From: Paraburkholderia sacchari
Lineage (GTDB): Bacteria; Pseudomonadota; Gammaproteobacteria; Burkholderiales; Burkholderiaceae
DNA length: 64,000 nt
Direction of reading: 5' to 3'
Assembly: GCF_000785435.2 (NCBI RefSeq)
Contig: NZ_JTDB02000001.1
Span: forward strand, 372,001-436,000
The position numbers were made by a program, and so were the translations under genes. The notes under the pieces were generated by a model. It searched no databases. It saw nothing but the letters and a program-made list of their open reading frames with translations, and was not told the origin of the DNA. Positions 43,547 to 50,447 of the stretch are shown here, piece by piece (the stretch's first letter is position 1; each line of letters starts with the position of its first letter).

Positions 43547-44242
43547 TCAAACGGCGACGCTCAGGCGGTCCTCATTGCGCGCCGCGCCGGCGGCGCCTGC
43601 CGCAATCTTGCCCGCGGCGCCGGGCTGCGAGGCCGCGCGCTGCTTGTCGGTATCAGACGCAAGCTTGAACGCGAGCGCGAACTGCGCGGCTTGCTGGCCG
43701 ACCGCAAAGAGCTGATCGATGACTTTCTCGTCTGAGCATTGATGGGCGCTGTCGAAGCGCGTCTCCAGCGTGTTGATGCCGGCGCCGAACGGGGTAGGCC
43801 AGCCGCGCAGCGCATGCACGATCGAGCGCAGCGAAGTGAGCACCGAGCCCGTGGCTTGCCAGCCATAAGCGGTCACGATGCAGCCCACGGCGCGGCCGTC
43901 GAGATACGGGCGCGTGTCGGCGCGCAGTTCCTCTAGCGTGTCGAGCGCGTTCTTCACGAGGCCCGAGACGCCGCCGTGATAGCCGGGCGTGGCGATGATG
44001 ACGGCGTCCGCCGCGCGCACGGCTTCTATCAACTCGCGCTGGGCGTCGGTGAGCGTGGCGGTTTCGGGTGCGTAATGGGGCAGGCTGTGCAGGAAGGTGC
44101 CGCCGAACAGCCGCGTGCGAGCGCCGGCCTGCTCCGCGCCGCGCAGCGCGAAGGCGAGCGCGCGCTCGGTCGACGACGCTTCGCGCGTCGTGCCGCCAAT
44201 GCCGACGACGAGCGGGCGGTGTCTGGAATCGGTGATGCTCAA
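43547..44242 (-). CDS. NADPH-dependent FMN reductase family flavoprotein
   Basis: The best start is TTG 44242, with AGGAG 7 nt upstream; no ATG fits. The 231-residue product begins with the flavodoxin-like strand and loop PLVVGIGGTTREASSTERAL. It has the flavin-loop motif VIIATPGYHGGVSGLVKNALDTL, followed by CIVTAYGWQATGSVLTSLRSI. Such enzymes reduce FMN, quinones or azo compounds. The C-terminal 30 residues are Ala-rich and outside the usual domain. It stands alone. Confidence 0.87.
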   Translation of the reverse strand: MSITDSRHRPLVVGIGGTTREASSTERALAFALRGAEQAGARTRLFGGTFLHSLPHYAPETATLTDAQRELIEAVRAADAVIIATPGYHGGVSGLVKNALDTLEELRADTRPYLDGRAVGCIVTAYGWQATGSVLTSLRSIVHALRGWPTPFGAGINTLETRFDSAHQCSDEKVIDQLFAVGQQAAQFALAFKLASDTDKQRAASQPGAAGKIAAGAAGAARNEDRLSVAV

Positions 44243-44439
44243 GGGGTGCTCCTGGGATTCATGGCCGGGTCGAGACCCAAAACGCCATCTTAGTGAGCAC
44301 GCCGCGCTGCGCGAAACGACTTTTTTTTCTAAGGATATGCCCGCGAGGCCAGTTGGCCGTGCATGTCTGCGGCTATATGCATAGCTCAAAGCGTTGGTTG
44401 GTTCGGCGCTACGGGGCGATTAGGATGAATGCGTCTCCT

Positions 44440-44598
44440 GTCGATGGGACTTGGCGCTTTAGCTGTCGGCCGGAGTTAGTGCTTTAGCGCTTACTCCGGT
44501 CCCATGCAAAGCTCTTGGTCCCATCCCATGCAGAGCACATGAGCATCTCCTTGACATGGGATTCGGCCCCGCACCGCAAGGTGACGGGGCCATTTTTT
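44440..44598 (+). ncRNA. Candidate structured small RNA ending in a terminator
   Basis: In the 383-bp gap between two minus-strand genes, the plus strand holds a 13-bp imperfect hairpin (44470-44499, CCGGAGTTAGTGC paired with GCGCTTACTCCGG). Two near-repeats of CCCATGCAaAGC follow, and then a plus-strand terminator at 44565-44598. No plus-strand gene lies upstream for that terminator to serve. A short independent transcript is therefore suspected. No promoter was identified with confidence. Confidence 0.3.
44565..44598 (+). terminator. Orphan plus-strand terminator
   Basis: GGCCCCG and CGGGGCC pair across a 13-nt loop and are followed by A and seven T. It has no upstream plus-strand protein gene within 8 kb on this strand's local unit, which motivates the small-RNA call. 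Confidence 0.7.
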
Positions 44599-44625
44599 TG
44601 TCTGCGGATTTTCCGGGGGCGGCGC

Positions 44626-45075
44626 TCAGGGTGCGCCAGAGGAAGTTGGCCCGGTGGCCGGAGCGGTTGCCAAAGGCCTGAGCGGGCTTTGTGCACGGCG
44701 CGCGGGCGCAGCATAGCTCACTTGCAGGACGTTGCCGTCGGGGCCGATCTGGGGCGGGATGAAGGGCGTGCGGTCGCGGTTCGACTTCGCGCCGTTGGTT
44801 GCGGCGTTGTTGGGCAGCATCGGCACGGTAGGCGCCGAGGCGCGCACGGCGGGCTCGGCCACCTTGCGCGTATCGAGTCGCCCGGCGCTGGCGAGCTTGT
44901 GCTTCGTGCCATGGTGCGCGTGCGCCTTCTTGTCGGGCGTGGATGGATGCGCACCGGGCGTTCGCGCCTCGGGCAGTCGTGCCTCCGGCGGATTCCAGAC
45001 CTCGGTGTAATGTTCCCCAGCGAGCGCGGTGGATGCGAGGACGCACAGCAAGGTCCCCGTCAAGATGAGTCGCAC
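44626..45075 (-). CDS. Exported Pro/Ala-rich hypothetical protein
   Basis: The start is GTG 45075 with GGAG 8 nt upstream. The 149-residue product has a short signal peptide (MRLILTGTLLCVLASTALAG). A low-complexity mature region follows, rich in Pro, Ala, His and Lys (DKKAHAHHGTKHKLASAGRLD), and the segment RTPFIPPQIGPDGNVLQVSYAA. No family is recognised. The array of 11-bp phased repeats described at 45250 lies about 175-225 bp upstream of this start. Confidence 0.65.
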   Translation of the reverse strand: MRLILTGTLLCVLASTALAGEHYTEVWNPPEARLPEARTPGAHPSTPDKKAHAHHGTKHKLASAGRLDTRKVAEPAVRASAPTVPMLPNNAATNGAKSNRDRTPFIPPQIGPDGNVLQVSYAAPARRAQSPLRPLATAPATGPTSSGAP

Positions 45076-45249
45076 GTCGTGATCTCCGTATCGGTGAGCC
45101 GGCCCGCCTTGCCGCATCGGCCTCGCGCGGTGCGAGGCTGGCGCGCCCACCCGAGGGAAGGACGCGGGGCGGCGCAAAGGGTCGGCTGCACGCACTGTAC
45201 ATTCGTACAGAGGTGAATGCAAACGTTTGACGGAGCATCCCACGCCGAT

Positions 45250-45299
45250 GTTGCGTGGATGTTGCGCCGGGGTTGCGTTGGCGTTGCGTTGGCGTTGCG
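45250..45299. repeat. Five GTTGCG hexamers phased every 11 bp
   Basis: GTTGCG starts at 45250, 45261, 45272, 45283 and 45294, exactly one DNA turn apart. The 11-bp units read roughly GTTGCGTTGGC. The array lies between a minus-strand exported protein and the end of a convergent-orientation MFS gene. Confidence 0.8.
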
Positions 45300-45327
45300 C
45301 CGATACGGTAACCGATGTGCGAGCGGC

Positions 45328-46608
45328 TCAGGCCTTGGGCGCGGCGCGGCCGTGCCGGCCGAGCCAGTGGCCATAGCTGCGCGGCGAGAAAGCGAGCGTG
45401 AGCACGATCATCGCGGAGATGGAAATCGCGAGCATGATCCATGCGCCCGTGAAGCCGCCGGTGAGGTCGCGCACGCGGCCGGCCACGACCGGCGCGATTG
45501 AGGCGATCACGAAGCCGAGCCCTTGCACGAACCCGACGAGGCTGGCGGCGATGCGGTGGTCGCCCGAGTGGTCGAGCGCGGTCACGAGCGAGACCGAGAA
45601 GGTGCCGCCGAGCCCCGCGCCCGCGAATGCGACCCACAGGACCGGGGCGGCCTCGGGCCAGGCCGTGAGGCCGGCGATGCCGAACAGCTGCGCGGCGAGC
45701 CCGGCGATGAGCCAGGGGCGGCGGTCCGTGAAGCGTGCTGCTGCGAGCGGCAGCAACAGCGCGCAGACGGCCTGGAAGACGGTCATGGCGGCGAGCAGCG
45801 AGCCGCTGGCCGCGACGCTCGCACCGTGTTGCTGATAGTACGCGGGCAGCCACGCCACGAGGCTCGTATAGCCGCCGTTCACGAGACCGAAATGCAGGCC
45901 GAGCGTCCACGCGCGGCGCTTGCGCCAGACCGGCACGTGGGTGTTGGCGCTGGCGGCCGCGCTTGTTGCTGGATTGGCTGCCTGCCTGGCGCTGGCGTGC
46001 GCCCCGCGATTAAGCCCGATCCACAGCGCGAGCGCGCCGAGCGCGGGCAGCGCCCAGACGGCGAGCCCCGCGTGCCACGAGCCGCCAAGGTGGGCGGCCA
46101 ACGGGCTCAGGCTCGCGCCAAGGCCGCCGCCGCCCATGATCGATGCCGAAAAAAGGCCCATCGCGAGCGGCACGCGGTGCGCGAAGCGCTGCTTCATCAC
46201 GGCGGGCAGCAGCGCCTGAATGGCCGCGACACCCGCGCCGGCCGCGGTGGCCGTGAGCATGAGCGCGCCGCCCGTCGACGCGAATGCGCGCGCGGCGCAG
46301 GCCGCCGCGATCGCGACGAGGCCGAGCGCCACGCCGCGCGTCTCGCCCAGACGCCGCGCGAGCATGCCGGTGCCGAATGCGCCCAGCCCCATCGCTACAA
46401 CAGGCAGGCTCGTGAGCAGCGATGCGCCATAGAACGAGAGGCCGGTGGCTTCGCGGATGGTGGCCATGAGCGGACTGATCGACGTGAGCAGTGGCCGCAG
46501 ATTCAACCCGATAGCGACGATGGCGGCGTACCAGACGAGCGCGCTCGTGCGCGCCGACACGCCCGTGGCGCGCTGGCAGGAGTCGAAAGGGTCGGAAGTC
46601 GTGCTCAT
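45328..46608 (-). CDS. MFS transporter, CynX/NimT family
   Basis: The 426-residue, 12-span protein has the family N-terminus LVWYAAIVAIGLNLRPLLTSISPLMATIREATGLS, where NLRP is characteristic of CynX/NimT proteins (cyanate and nitroimidazole transport). It also has motif-A-like sequence GTGMLARRLGETRGVALG. Substrate is unknown. ATG 46608 has AAGG upstream. A TATAAT -10 element lies on the minus strand at 46642-46647, overlapping the palindrome region that the divergent GntR regulator probably binds. Confidence 0.9.
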   Translation of the reverse strand: MSTTSDPFDSCQRATGVSARTSALVWYAAIVAIGLNLRPLLTSISPLMATIREATGLSFYGASLLTSLPVVAMGLGAFGTGMLARRLGETRGVALGLVAIAAACAARAFASTGGALMLTATAAGAGVAAIQALLPAVMKQRFAHRVPLAMGLFSASIMGGGGLGASLSPLAAHLGGSWHAGLAVWALPALGALALWIGLNRGAHASARQAANPATSAAASANTHVPVWRKRRAWTLGLHFGLVNGGYTSLVAWLPAYYQQHGASVAASGSLLAAMTVFQAVCALLLPLAAARFTDRRPWLIAGLAAQLFGIAGLTAWPEAAPVLWVAFAGAGLGGTFSVSLVTALDHSGDHRIAASLVGFVQGLGFVIASIAPVVAGRVRDLTGGFTGAWIMLAISISAMIVLTLAFSPRSYGHWLGRHGRAAPKA

Positions 46609-46651
46609 CGGGTCAACCTTAATTGCAACTTTTGGTTGACCATTATACGAA

Positions 46652-46669
46652 ATGATTGTCAACAATCAT
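46652..46669. promoter_or_regulatory. Candidate GntR (FadR-subfamily) operator
   Basis: ATGATTGT-CA-ACAATCAT has perfect 8-bp arms and contains TTGTCAACAA, the T-TGT-N-ACA-A type bound by FadR-subfamily GntR proteins. It sits just upstream of the MFS -10 element (TATAAT, minus strand, 46647-46642). Confidence 0.7.
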
Positions 46670-46790
46670 GGGCGGCGCTGCTATGCTGGGTATAGCGAGA
46701 GAATTCGTGGTGCGGCGCGCCCCGCGTATTTCATCGGTGGGTGCGCGTCGCTACAATGCCGCCTGATTCCGTCCGCATGCGCGATTTCAC

Positions 46791-47579
46791 ATGGCTTCTT
46801 CAACACGATCCGCACGATCCACCTGCGCGGGCGAGCCGCCTCAAGTTGCTCGCATTCGCGAAGCGACGGGCAAACCTGCCGAGCCCGTAGTGGGCGAAAG
46901 CGCCGACGACGTCGAAGCGCTCGTCTACGCCTCCATCAACTCGGCGCTGCTGCAAGGCAAGCTCGCGCCGGGCCAGCAGCTCGTGGAGCGCGAGCTCGCG
47001 GCTGCGTTCGGCTGCACGCGCGGCGCGCTGCGCAAGGTGCTCGCGCGCCTCGGCTTCGAAGGCAAGCTCGTGCTCGAACCCAATCGCGGCGCATTCGTGC
47101 CGTCGCCGTCCGAGGAAGACATTCGCGCGACCTACCGCGCGCGCCAGGTGGTGGAGGCGGGCGTGGCCGTGACGCTGTGCGGCGCGCTCGACGCGGGCAT
47201 GCGCCGCAAGCTCGCCGCGCACGTGCGCAGCGAGAAGAAAGCGCTGCGCGAGGGCCGCGTGGACGAAGCGGTGCGCCTCGCGGGCCAGTTCCATCTGATC
47301 CTGACCGAGCTCGCGGGCGGCGCGGCGCTGGTGGCGGCGCTCGCGCAGCTCGTCGCGCGCACGGAGCTCTACAAGGCGCTGTTCGATCCATCGAAGGCCA
47401 CCTCGTGCGCGCCCGACGAGCACGAGCAGATCATCGCGGCACTGGAGGCCGGCGACCAGGCGGCGGCGCTCACGACCCTGCGCGAGCACCTCGCCGAAAT
47501 CGAGGAGCGCGTGGTGCGCCAGGCGCGTGCGCGCGCGGGCCGCGACCTGAAAGCCGTGTTCGCCGATTTCGCGATTTGA
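46791..47579 (+). CDS. GntR family regulator with FCD ligand domain
   Basis: The 262-residue regulator has an N-terminal winged helix at about 45-110 (LVYASINSALLQGKLAPGQQLVERELAAAFGCTRGALRKVLARLGFEG) and a C-terminal all-helical FCD domain with metal/ligand-binding-type residues (RARQVVEAGVAVTL; FHLILTELAGG; DEHEQIIAALEAGD). The first 35 residues are a polar extension. It is divergent from the CynX/NimT transporter across 182 bp holding a matching palindrome, so it probably controls that transporter. The effector is unknown. Confidence 0.92.
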   Translation: MASSTRSARSTCAGEPPQVARIREATGKPAEPVVGESADDVEALVYASINSALLQGKLAPGQQLVERELAAAFGCTRGALRKVLARLGFEGKLVLEPNRGAFVPSPSEEDIRATYRARQVVEAGVAVTLCGALDAGMRRKLAAHVRSEKKALREGRVDEAVRLAGQFHLILTELAGGAALVAALAQLVARTELYKALFDPSKATSCAPDEHEQIIAALEAGDQAAALTTLREHLAEIEERVVRQARARAGRDLKAVFADFAI

Positions 47580-47580
47580 G

Positions 47581-47613
47581 CGTGCCGGCGCGCACCGGCG
47601 CGCACCGGCGCGC
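47581..47613 (+). repeat. Short 10-bp tandem repeat
   Basis: About three copies of CGCACCGGCG lie directly after the GntR stop. The rest of the 284-bp gap to the DUF1653 gene shows no feature I can support. Confidence 0.6.
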
Positions 47614-47863
47614 ATCGACAAGCGTCTCGCCCCCACTTGCCGGCTACTGCTGCTTTTCGCGTTCGCGCCTGAAAAGTTCGAGCTCTTCGGCCATGGCGCG
47701 CGCGTGCGGGCGAGCCGCATGCAACGTTGCGCGCGACGGCGGCGGCCGGCGTGGCCCTGATCTGCGGCACGTCGGCGCGGGCCAATGCGCCTTCGGGGAC
47801 GCGCGCGAACCGTTGTTAAACTACGCGTTTTGCGCGATCGGCGTGTTTGACTGGGGAACGGCA

Positions 47864-48058
47864 ATGGTGCGTTATCGGCACTACAAGGGTGGTATCTACG
47901 AACTGGTATGCGAGGCGACGCTCGAATCCGATCCTTCCGTCACGATGATCGTGTATCGGGCGGCGAACGGCACGATCTGGACGCGGCCCGCCTCGGTTTT
48001 CTTCGAACAGGTCGAATTCGAAGGCGCGCTCGTGCCGCGATTCGCGCCCGTCAACTAA
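47864..48058 (+). CDS. DUF1653 domain protein
   Basis: The 64-residue protein matches DUF1653: MVRYRHYKGGIYELVCEATL, then MIVYRAANGTIWTRPASVFFEQVEFEG. These small cytoplasmic beta-rich proteins are widespread and their function is unassigned. GGGGAA precedes the ATG at 47864. It lies 46 bp before the Pmp3-like gene on the same strand and may share its transcript. Confidence 0.85.
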   Translation: MVRYRHYKGGIYELVCEATLESDPSVTMIVYRAANGTIWTRPASVFFEQVEFEGALVPRFAPVN

Positions 48059-48104
48059 CTTTAACTAACTAATAACGCTTTTTACTTACGAGGCTCGTCC
48101 CGCA

Positions 48105-48299
48105 ATGCGTCTACTGATTGCACTCGTTTTGCCGTGGTTGCTGTTCTTCACGATTGGCCGGCCGATCGCCGGCATCATCTGCCTGATCCTGCAATGCACA
48201 TTGATCGGCTGGATTCCCGCCGCGATCTGGGCCGTGTATTCGCTCAGCCAGTTCAAGACCGATCAGAAGATCGACGCCGCACTGGGCCGCCGAAACTAA
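48105..48299 (+). CDS. YqaE/Pmp3 family membrane protein
   Basis: The 64-residue protein has two transmembrane helices, MRLLIALVLPWLLFFTIGRP and AGIICLILQCTLIGWIPAAIWAVY. This is the Pmp3/YqaE (UPF0057) pattern, linked in other organisms to membrane potential and salt or cold stress. GAGG lies upstream. Confidence 0.88.
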   Translation: MRLLIALVLPWLLFFTIGRPIAGIICLILQCTLIGWIPAAIWAVYSLSQFKTDQKIDAALGRRN

Positions 48300-48437
48300 A
48301 TACCAATCATGAAGTGGATGAAGGGTGGATTGGAAGGCGTTGGCCGGCAGCGCGGTTACATTCTTAACGCATGCTCACAATTGGGCGAGAACCTAAGACG
48401 AGCGCCCCTTTCTTACAGACGGAAAGGAGACTACGTC

Positions 48438-48977
48438 ATGTTCAAGTATGCGCTGATGGCTGGCGCTGTCGCCCTGCTAGCAGGGTGTGTGGCGCCGGGT
48501 TACGACAACTACGGCTATGGCCAACCCGGTTATGACAATTACTACAGCTACGCGCCGGGCTATGCCGAGCCGGTGTACGGCGGCGTGAATGTCGCCATCT
48601 GGGGCGGCGGCGATAATTATTACCGTGGCCGTGATTATGATCGCCGTGGCTGGAACGACAGCGGCCGTGGTGGATGGTGGAGCCGGCCAGGCGGCGACTC
48701 GGGCAACTGGCATGGCGGCGGTGGCAACCGTGGCGGCGATGCGAACGGCTGGCATGGCGGCGGTGGCAACCGTGGCGGCGATGCGAACGGCTGGCACGGC
48801 GGCGGTGGCAATCGTGGCGGCGATGCGAACGGCTGGCATGGCGGCGGTGGCAATCGTGGCGGCGACGCGAATAACTCGCGTGGTGGCGGCGGCGGAGGAG
48901 GCCGTGGCGGGTCTTGGAGCAGTGGCCGCACTGGCAACGGTAACGGCGATGGAGAAATCCACGAAAGCCGTCACTGA
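48438..48977 (+). CDS. Lipoprotein with Gly-rich WHGGGGNRGGDAN repeats
   Basis: AAAGGAG lies 8 nt before ATG 48438. The 179-residue product has a lipobox (MFKYALMAGAVALLAGC). A Tyr/Gly-rich part (YDNYGYGQPGYDNYYSYAPGYAEPVYGGVNVAIWGGGDNYYRG) follows, and then four 14-residue repeats of the WHGGGGNRGGDANG type and a Gly/Arg tail. The protein looks intrinsically disordered and surface-exposed, with function unknown. The repeat is exact enough at the DNA level to allow copy-number change. Confidence 0.78.
   Translation: MFKYALMAGAVALLAGCVAPGYDNYGYGQPGYDNYYSYAPGYAEPVYGGVNVAIWGGGDNYYRGRDYDRRGWNDSGRGGWWSRPGGDSGNWHGGGGNRGGDANGWHGGGGNRGGDANGWHGGGGNRGGDANGWHGGGGNRGGDANNSRGGGGGGGRGGSWSSGRTGNGNGDGEIHESRH
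48705..48872 (+). repeat. 42-bp tandem repeat, four copies, in frame
   Basis: Units start at 48705, 48747, 48789 and 48831 and code for the 14-residue motif. Copies differ at only a few third positions, indicating recent duplication. Confidence 0.88.
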
Positions 48978-49031
48978 CCATCACAGCAAATCTGGCCCGC
49001 TCACCGCGCCGATATATCCATTGTAAAAACG

Positions 49032-49069
49032 ATCAGGCCCGCCGCTCTCACGAGCGGCGGGCCTGATTT
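49032..49069. terminator. Strong bidirectional terminator
   Basis: The 15-bp perfect stem ATCAGGCCCGCCGCT / AGCGGCGGGCCTGAT has the loop CTCACG. It is flanked by AAAAAC and TTATT, and lies between the convergent repeat lipoprotein and DUF4148 genes. Confidence 0.92.
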
Positions 49070-49120
49070 ATTCGGCGCTACGTGCCTGGCAGGGAAAGCG
49101 CAGGCGTAACCGTCTGGAAA

Positions 49121-49384
49121 TTACTGACCCGACTGCGAAGTGCCGGTCGTCGACGGGCCGTAGGCCGTATTGGCCTTCTCGGCGGCAACGCGCGCTTCTG
49201 CTGCCTGAATGTTTTGCGGATAGTGCATCCAGTCGCTCGGATCGTAGCCTGCTGCGCGCAGCTGGGCGAGTTCGGCGCGAACTTCCGCGCGCGTGACGGG
49301 TTGTTGTTGCTGCGCTTGAGCGAACGAAAGTGCCGGCACGGCGACGATGGCGGCAAACACGGCTGCCTTGATGAGCGACTTCAT
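49121..49384 (-). CDS. DUF4148 exported protein (copy 1)
   Basis: The 87-residue protein has a signal peptide MKSLIKAAVFAAIVAVPALSFAQ and the DUF4148 core PVTRAEVRAELAQLRAAGYDPSDWMHYPQNIQAAEARVAAEK. GGAGG lies 9 nt before ATG 49384. DUF4148 proteins are small periplasmic proteins expanded in Burkholderia and relatives, with unknown function. It is divergent from a second DUF4148 gene, and a third is at 55025. Confidence 0.88.
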   Translation of the reverse strand: MKSLIKAAVFAAIVAVPALSFAQAQQQQPVTRAEVRAELAQLRAAGYDPSDWMHYPQNIQAAEARVAAEKANTAYGPSTTGTSQSGQ

Positions 49385-49737
49385 AACGATGACCTCCAGG
49401 TTCTTTATAAGTGGTCCGCACGACGGCGTGACCCATGGCCGCACTTTAGGCCTTCTTGCTCTAAGGGTAAATACTTATAAAGCGAATTCAGTGTTCTTCT
49501 AACTGAAATAATCCGAGCCACCTTTTGTCTGATTATTCCGTCCCGAAGCCGCCCAAGAAATTCTCCCTGGACCATATTCGAGCCGTCGGGCGCGCCGATT
49601 ATTGCAAAATCAGCAACTGGAATTCGCCGTAATCGCGCTATATCCGGCATGGCCGCTTGCCTAGAATCCAGTCGACGCCTGCTGTGCGACACAAACCCGC
49701 ATCTCAGGCGATTCGTACAATATCGGAGGTAATCGTC
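49385..49737. other. Intergenic region between two divergent DUF4148 genes
   Basis: This 353-bp stretch is more AT-rich than its surroundings and contains no good ORF. It presumably holds both promoters. I could not assign -35/-10 pairs with confidence. Confidence 0.45.
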
Positions 49738-50028
49738 ATGAAGTCGCTCATTCAAGCCGTTGTCATCGCCACTGCCTGCGCTGCGCCGCTGGCCGCTTTC
49801 GCCCAGTCCAACCAGGGCCTCACGCGCGATCAGGTGCGCGCCCAGCTCGTCGAGTTCCAGCAGACCCAGCGCAATCAGAATGTGGTCACGGCAGCCGTCG
49901 CCACGCCCGTTACCCAGGGCGACAGCGCGTACGGTGGCGTGAGCAGCGCCACGTCGATGGCCGGCGCGCGCTACGTTTCCGAAGCGGCCCGCAAGGGTCC
50001 GCAATCGGTGTACTTCGGCGGCCAGTAA
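49738..50028 (+). CDS. DUF4148-like exported protein (copy 2)
   Basis: The 96-residue product starts at ATG 49738 behind CGGAGG. The signal peptide (MKSLIQAVVIATACAAPLAAFAQ) is closely similar to that of copy 1. The mature part starts GLTRDQVRAQLVEFQQTQRNQ, matching the DUF4148 N-terminal motif. It then diverges into DSAYGGVSSATSMAGARYVSEAARKG and lacks the GYDPxDW segment. It is probably a divergent paralog. Function unknown. Confidence 0.8.
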   Translation: MKSLIQAVVIATACAAPLAAFAQSNQGLTRDQVRAQLVEFQQTQRNQNVVTAAVATPVTQGDSAYGGVSSATSMAGARYVSEAARKGPQSVYFGGQ

Positions 50029-50070
50029 CGCCGTTCGCCGGGGCGCCGTCCGCCGGCTTGCGCACAAGAC

Positions 50071-50110
50071 AACCGGCCCGCGATGTGACGTCGCGGGCCG
50101 GTTTCTTTTT
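50071..50110 (+). terminator. Rho-independent terminator
   Basis: The 13-bp stem AACCGGCCCGCGA / TCGCGGGCCGGTT with a 7-nt loop is followed by TCTTTTT. It ends DUF4148 copy 2 and faces the convergent ferredoxin gene. Confidence 0.92.
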
Positions 50111-50132
50111 GGATGGGCGTGGTCTACGAAAA

Positions 50133-50447
50133 CTACAGAAGCTCGGCTTCGGGCACGTCGAGCACGAGATCGGTGCGCGCCACCGCTACGCAGGTCAGCA
50201 CATAGCCCTCGGCTTTTTCTTCGCGTGACAGGCCCGGCCATTCGATCGTGAAGCTTGTCTCGCCGCTCACGACGCGGCACAGGCAGGTGCGGCACGTACC
50301 GTTGCGGCACAGGCGCGGCAGGCGAATGCCTGCGAATGCGGCGGCTTCGAGCAGCGTGAGCTCGGGCGGCGCCTCGAATGTGTATCCCAGCGGCTCCACG
50401 CGCACGAGCGGCACCGCTTGCGTTGCGGGCAAATCGTTGGCGCTCAT
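50133..50447 (-). CDS. Plant-type [2Fe-2S] ferredoxin
   Basis: The 104-residue protein has the cluster ligands of plant-type ferredoxins: Cys47, Cys52 and Cys55 in LCRNGTCRTCLCRVV and Cys86 in YVLTCVAVA. It carries one electron at a time in the cytoplasm. Its ATG overlaps the stop of the MbfA-like gene (ATGA), so the two are probably translated together. I infer that it may supply electrons for reducing ferric iron held by the ferritin-like domain of that exporter. Confidence 0.9.
   Translation of the reverse strand: MSANDLPATQAVPLVRVEPLGYTFEAPPELTLLEAAAFAGIRLPRLCRNGTCRTCLCRVVSGETSFTIEWPGLSREEKAEGYVLTCVAVARTDLVLDVPEAELL

Noticed and set aside
44293..44487. Possible 64-residue plus-strand protein upstream of the orphan terminator
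   Set aside because: There is no ribosome site, the composition is atypical, and it stops inside the hairpin; a structured RNA explains the region better.
45250..45299. Phased GTTGCG array as a replication origin
   Set aside because: There is no rep/par/dnaA gene, DnaA box cluster or AT-rich melting region nearby, so an origin call is not justified.
47641..47700. Short minus-strand frame ending AEELELFRREREKQQ
   Set aside because: It is too short, with no ribosome site and no upstream open continuation with normal codon use; it could be a remnant but cannot be supported.
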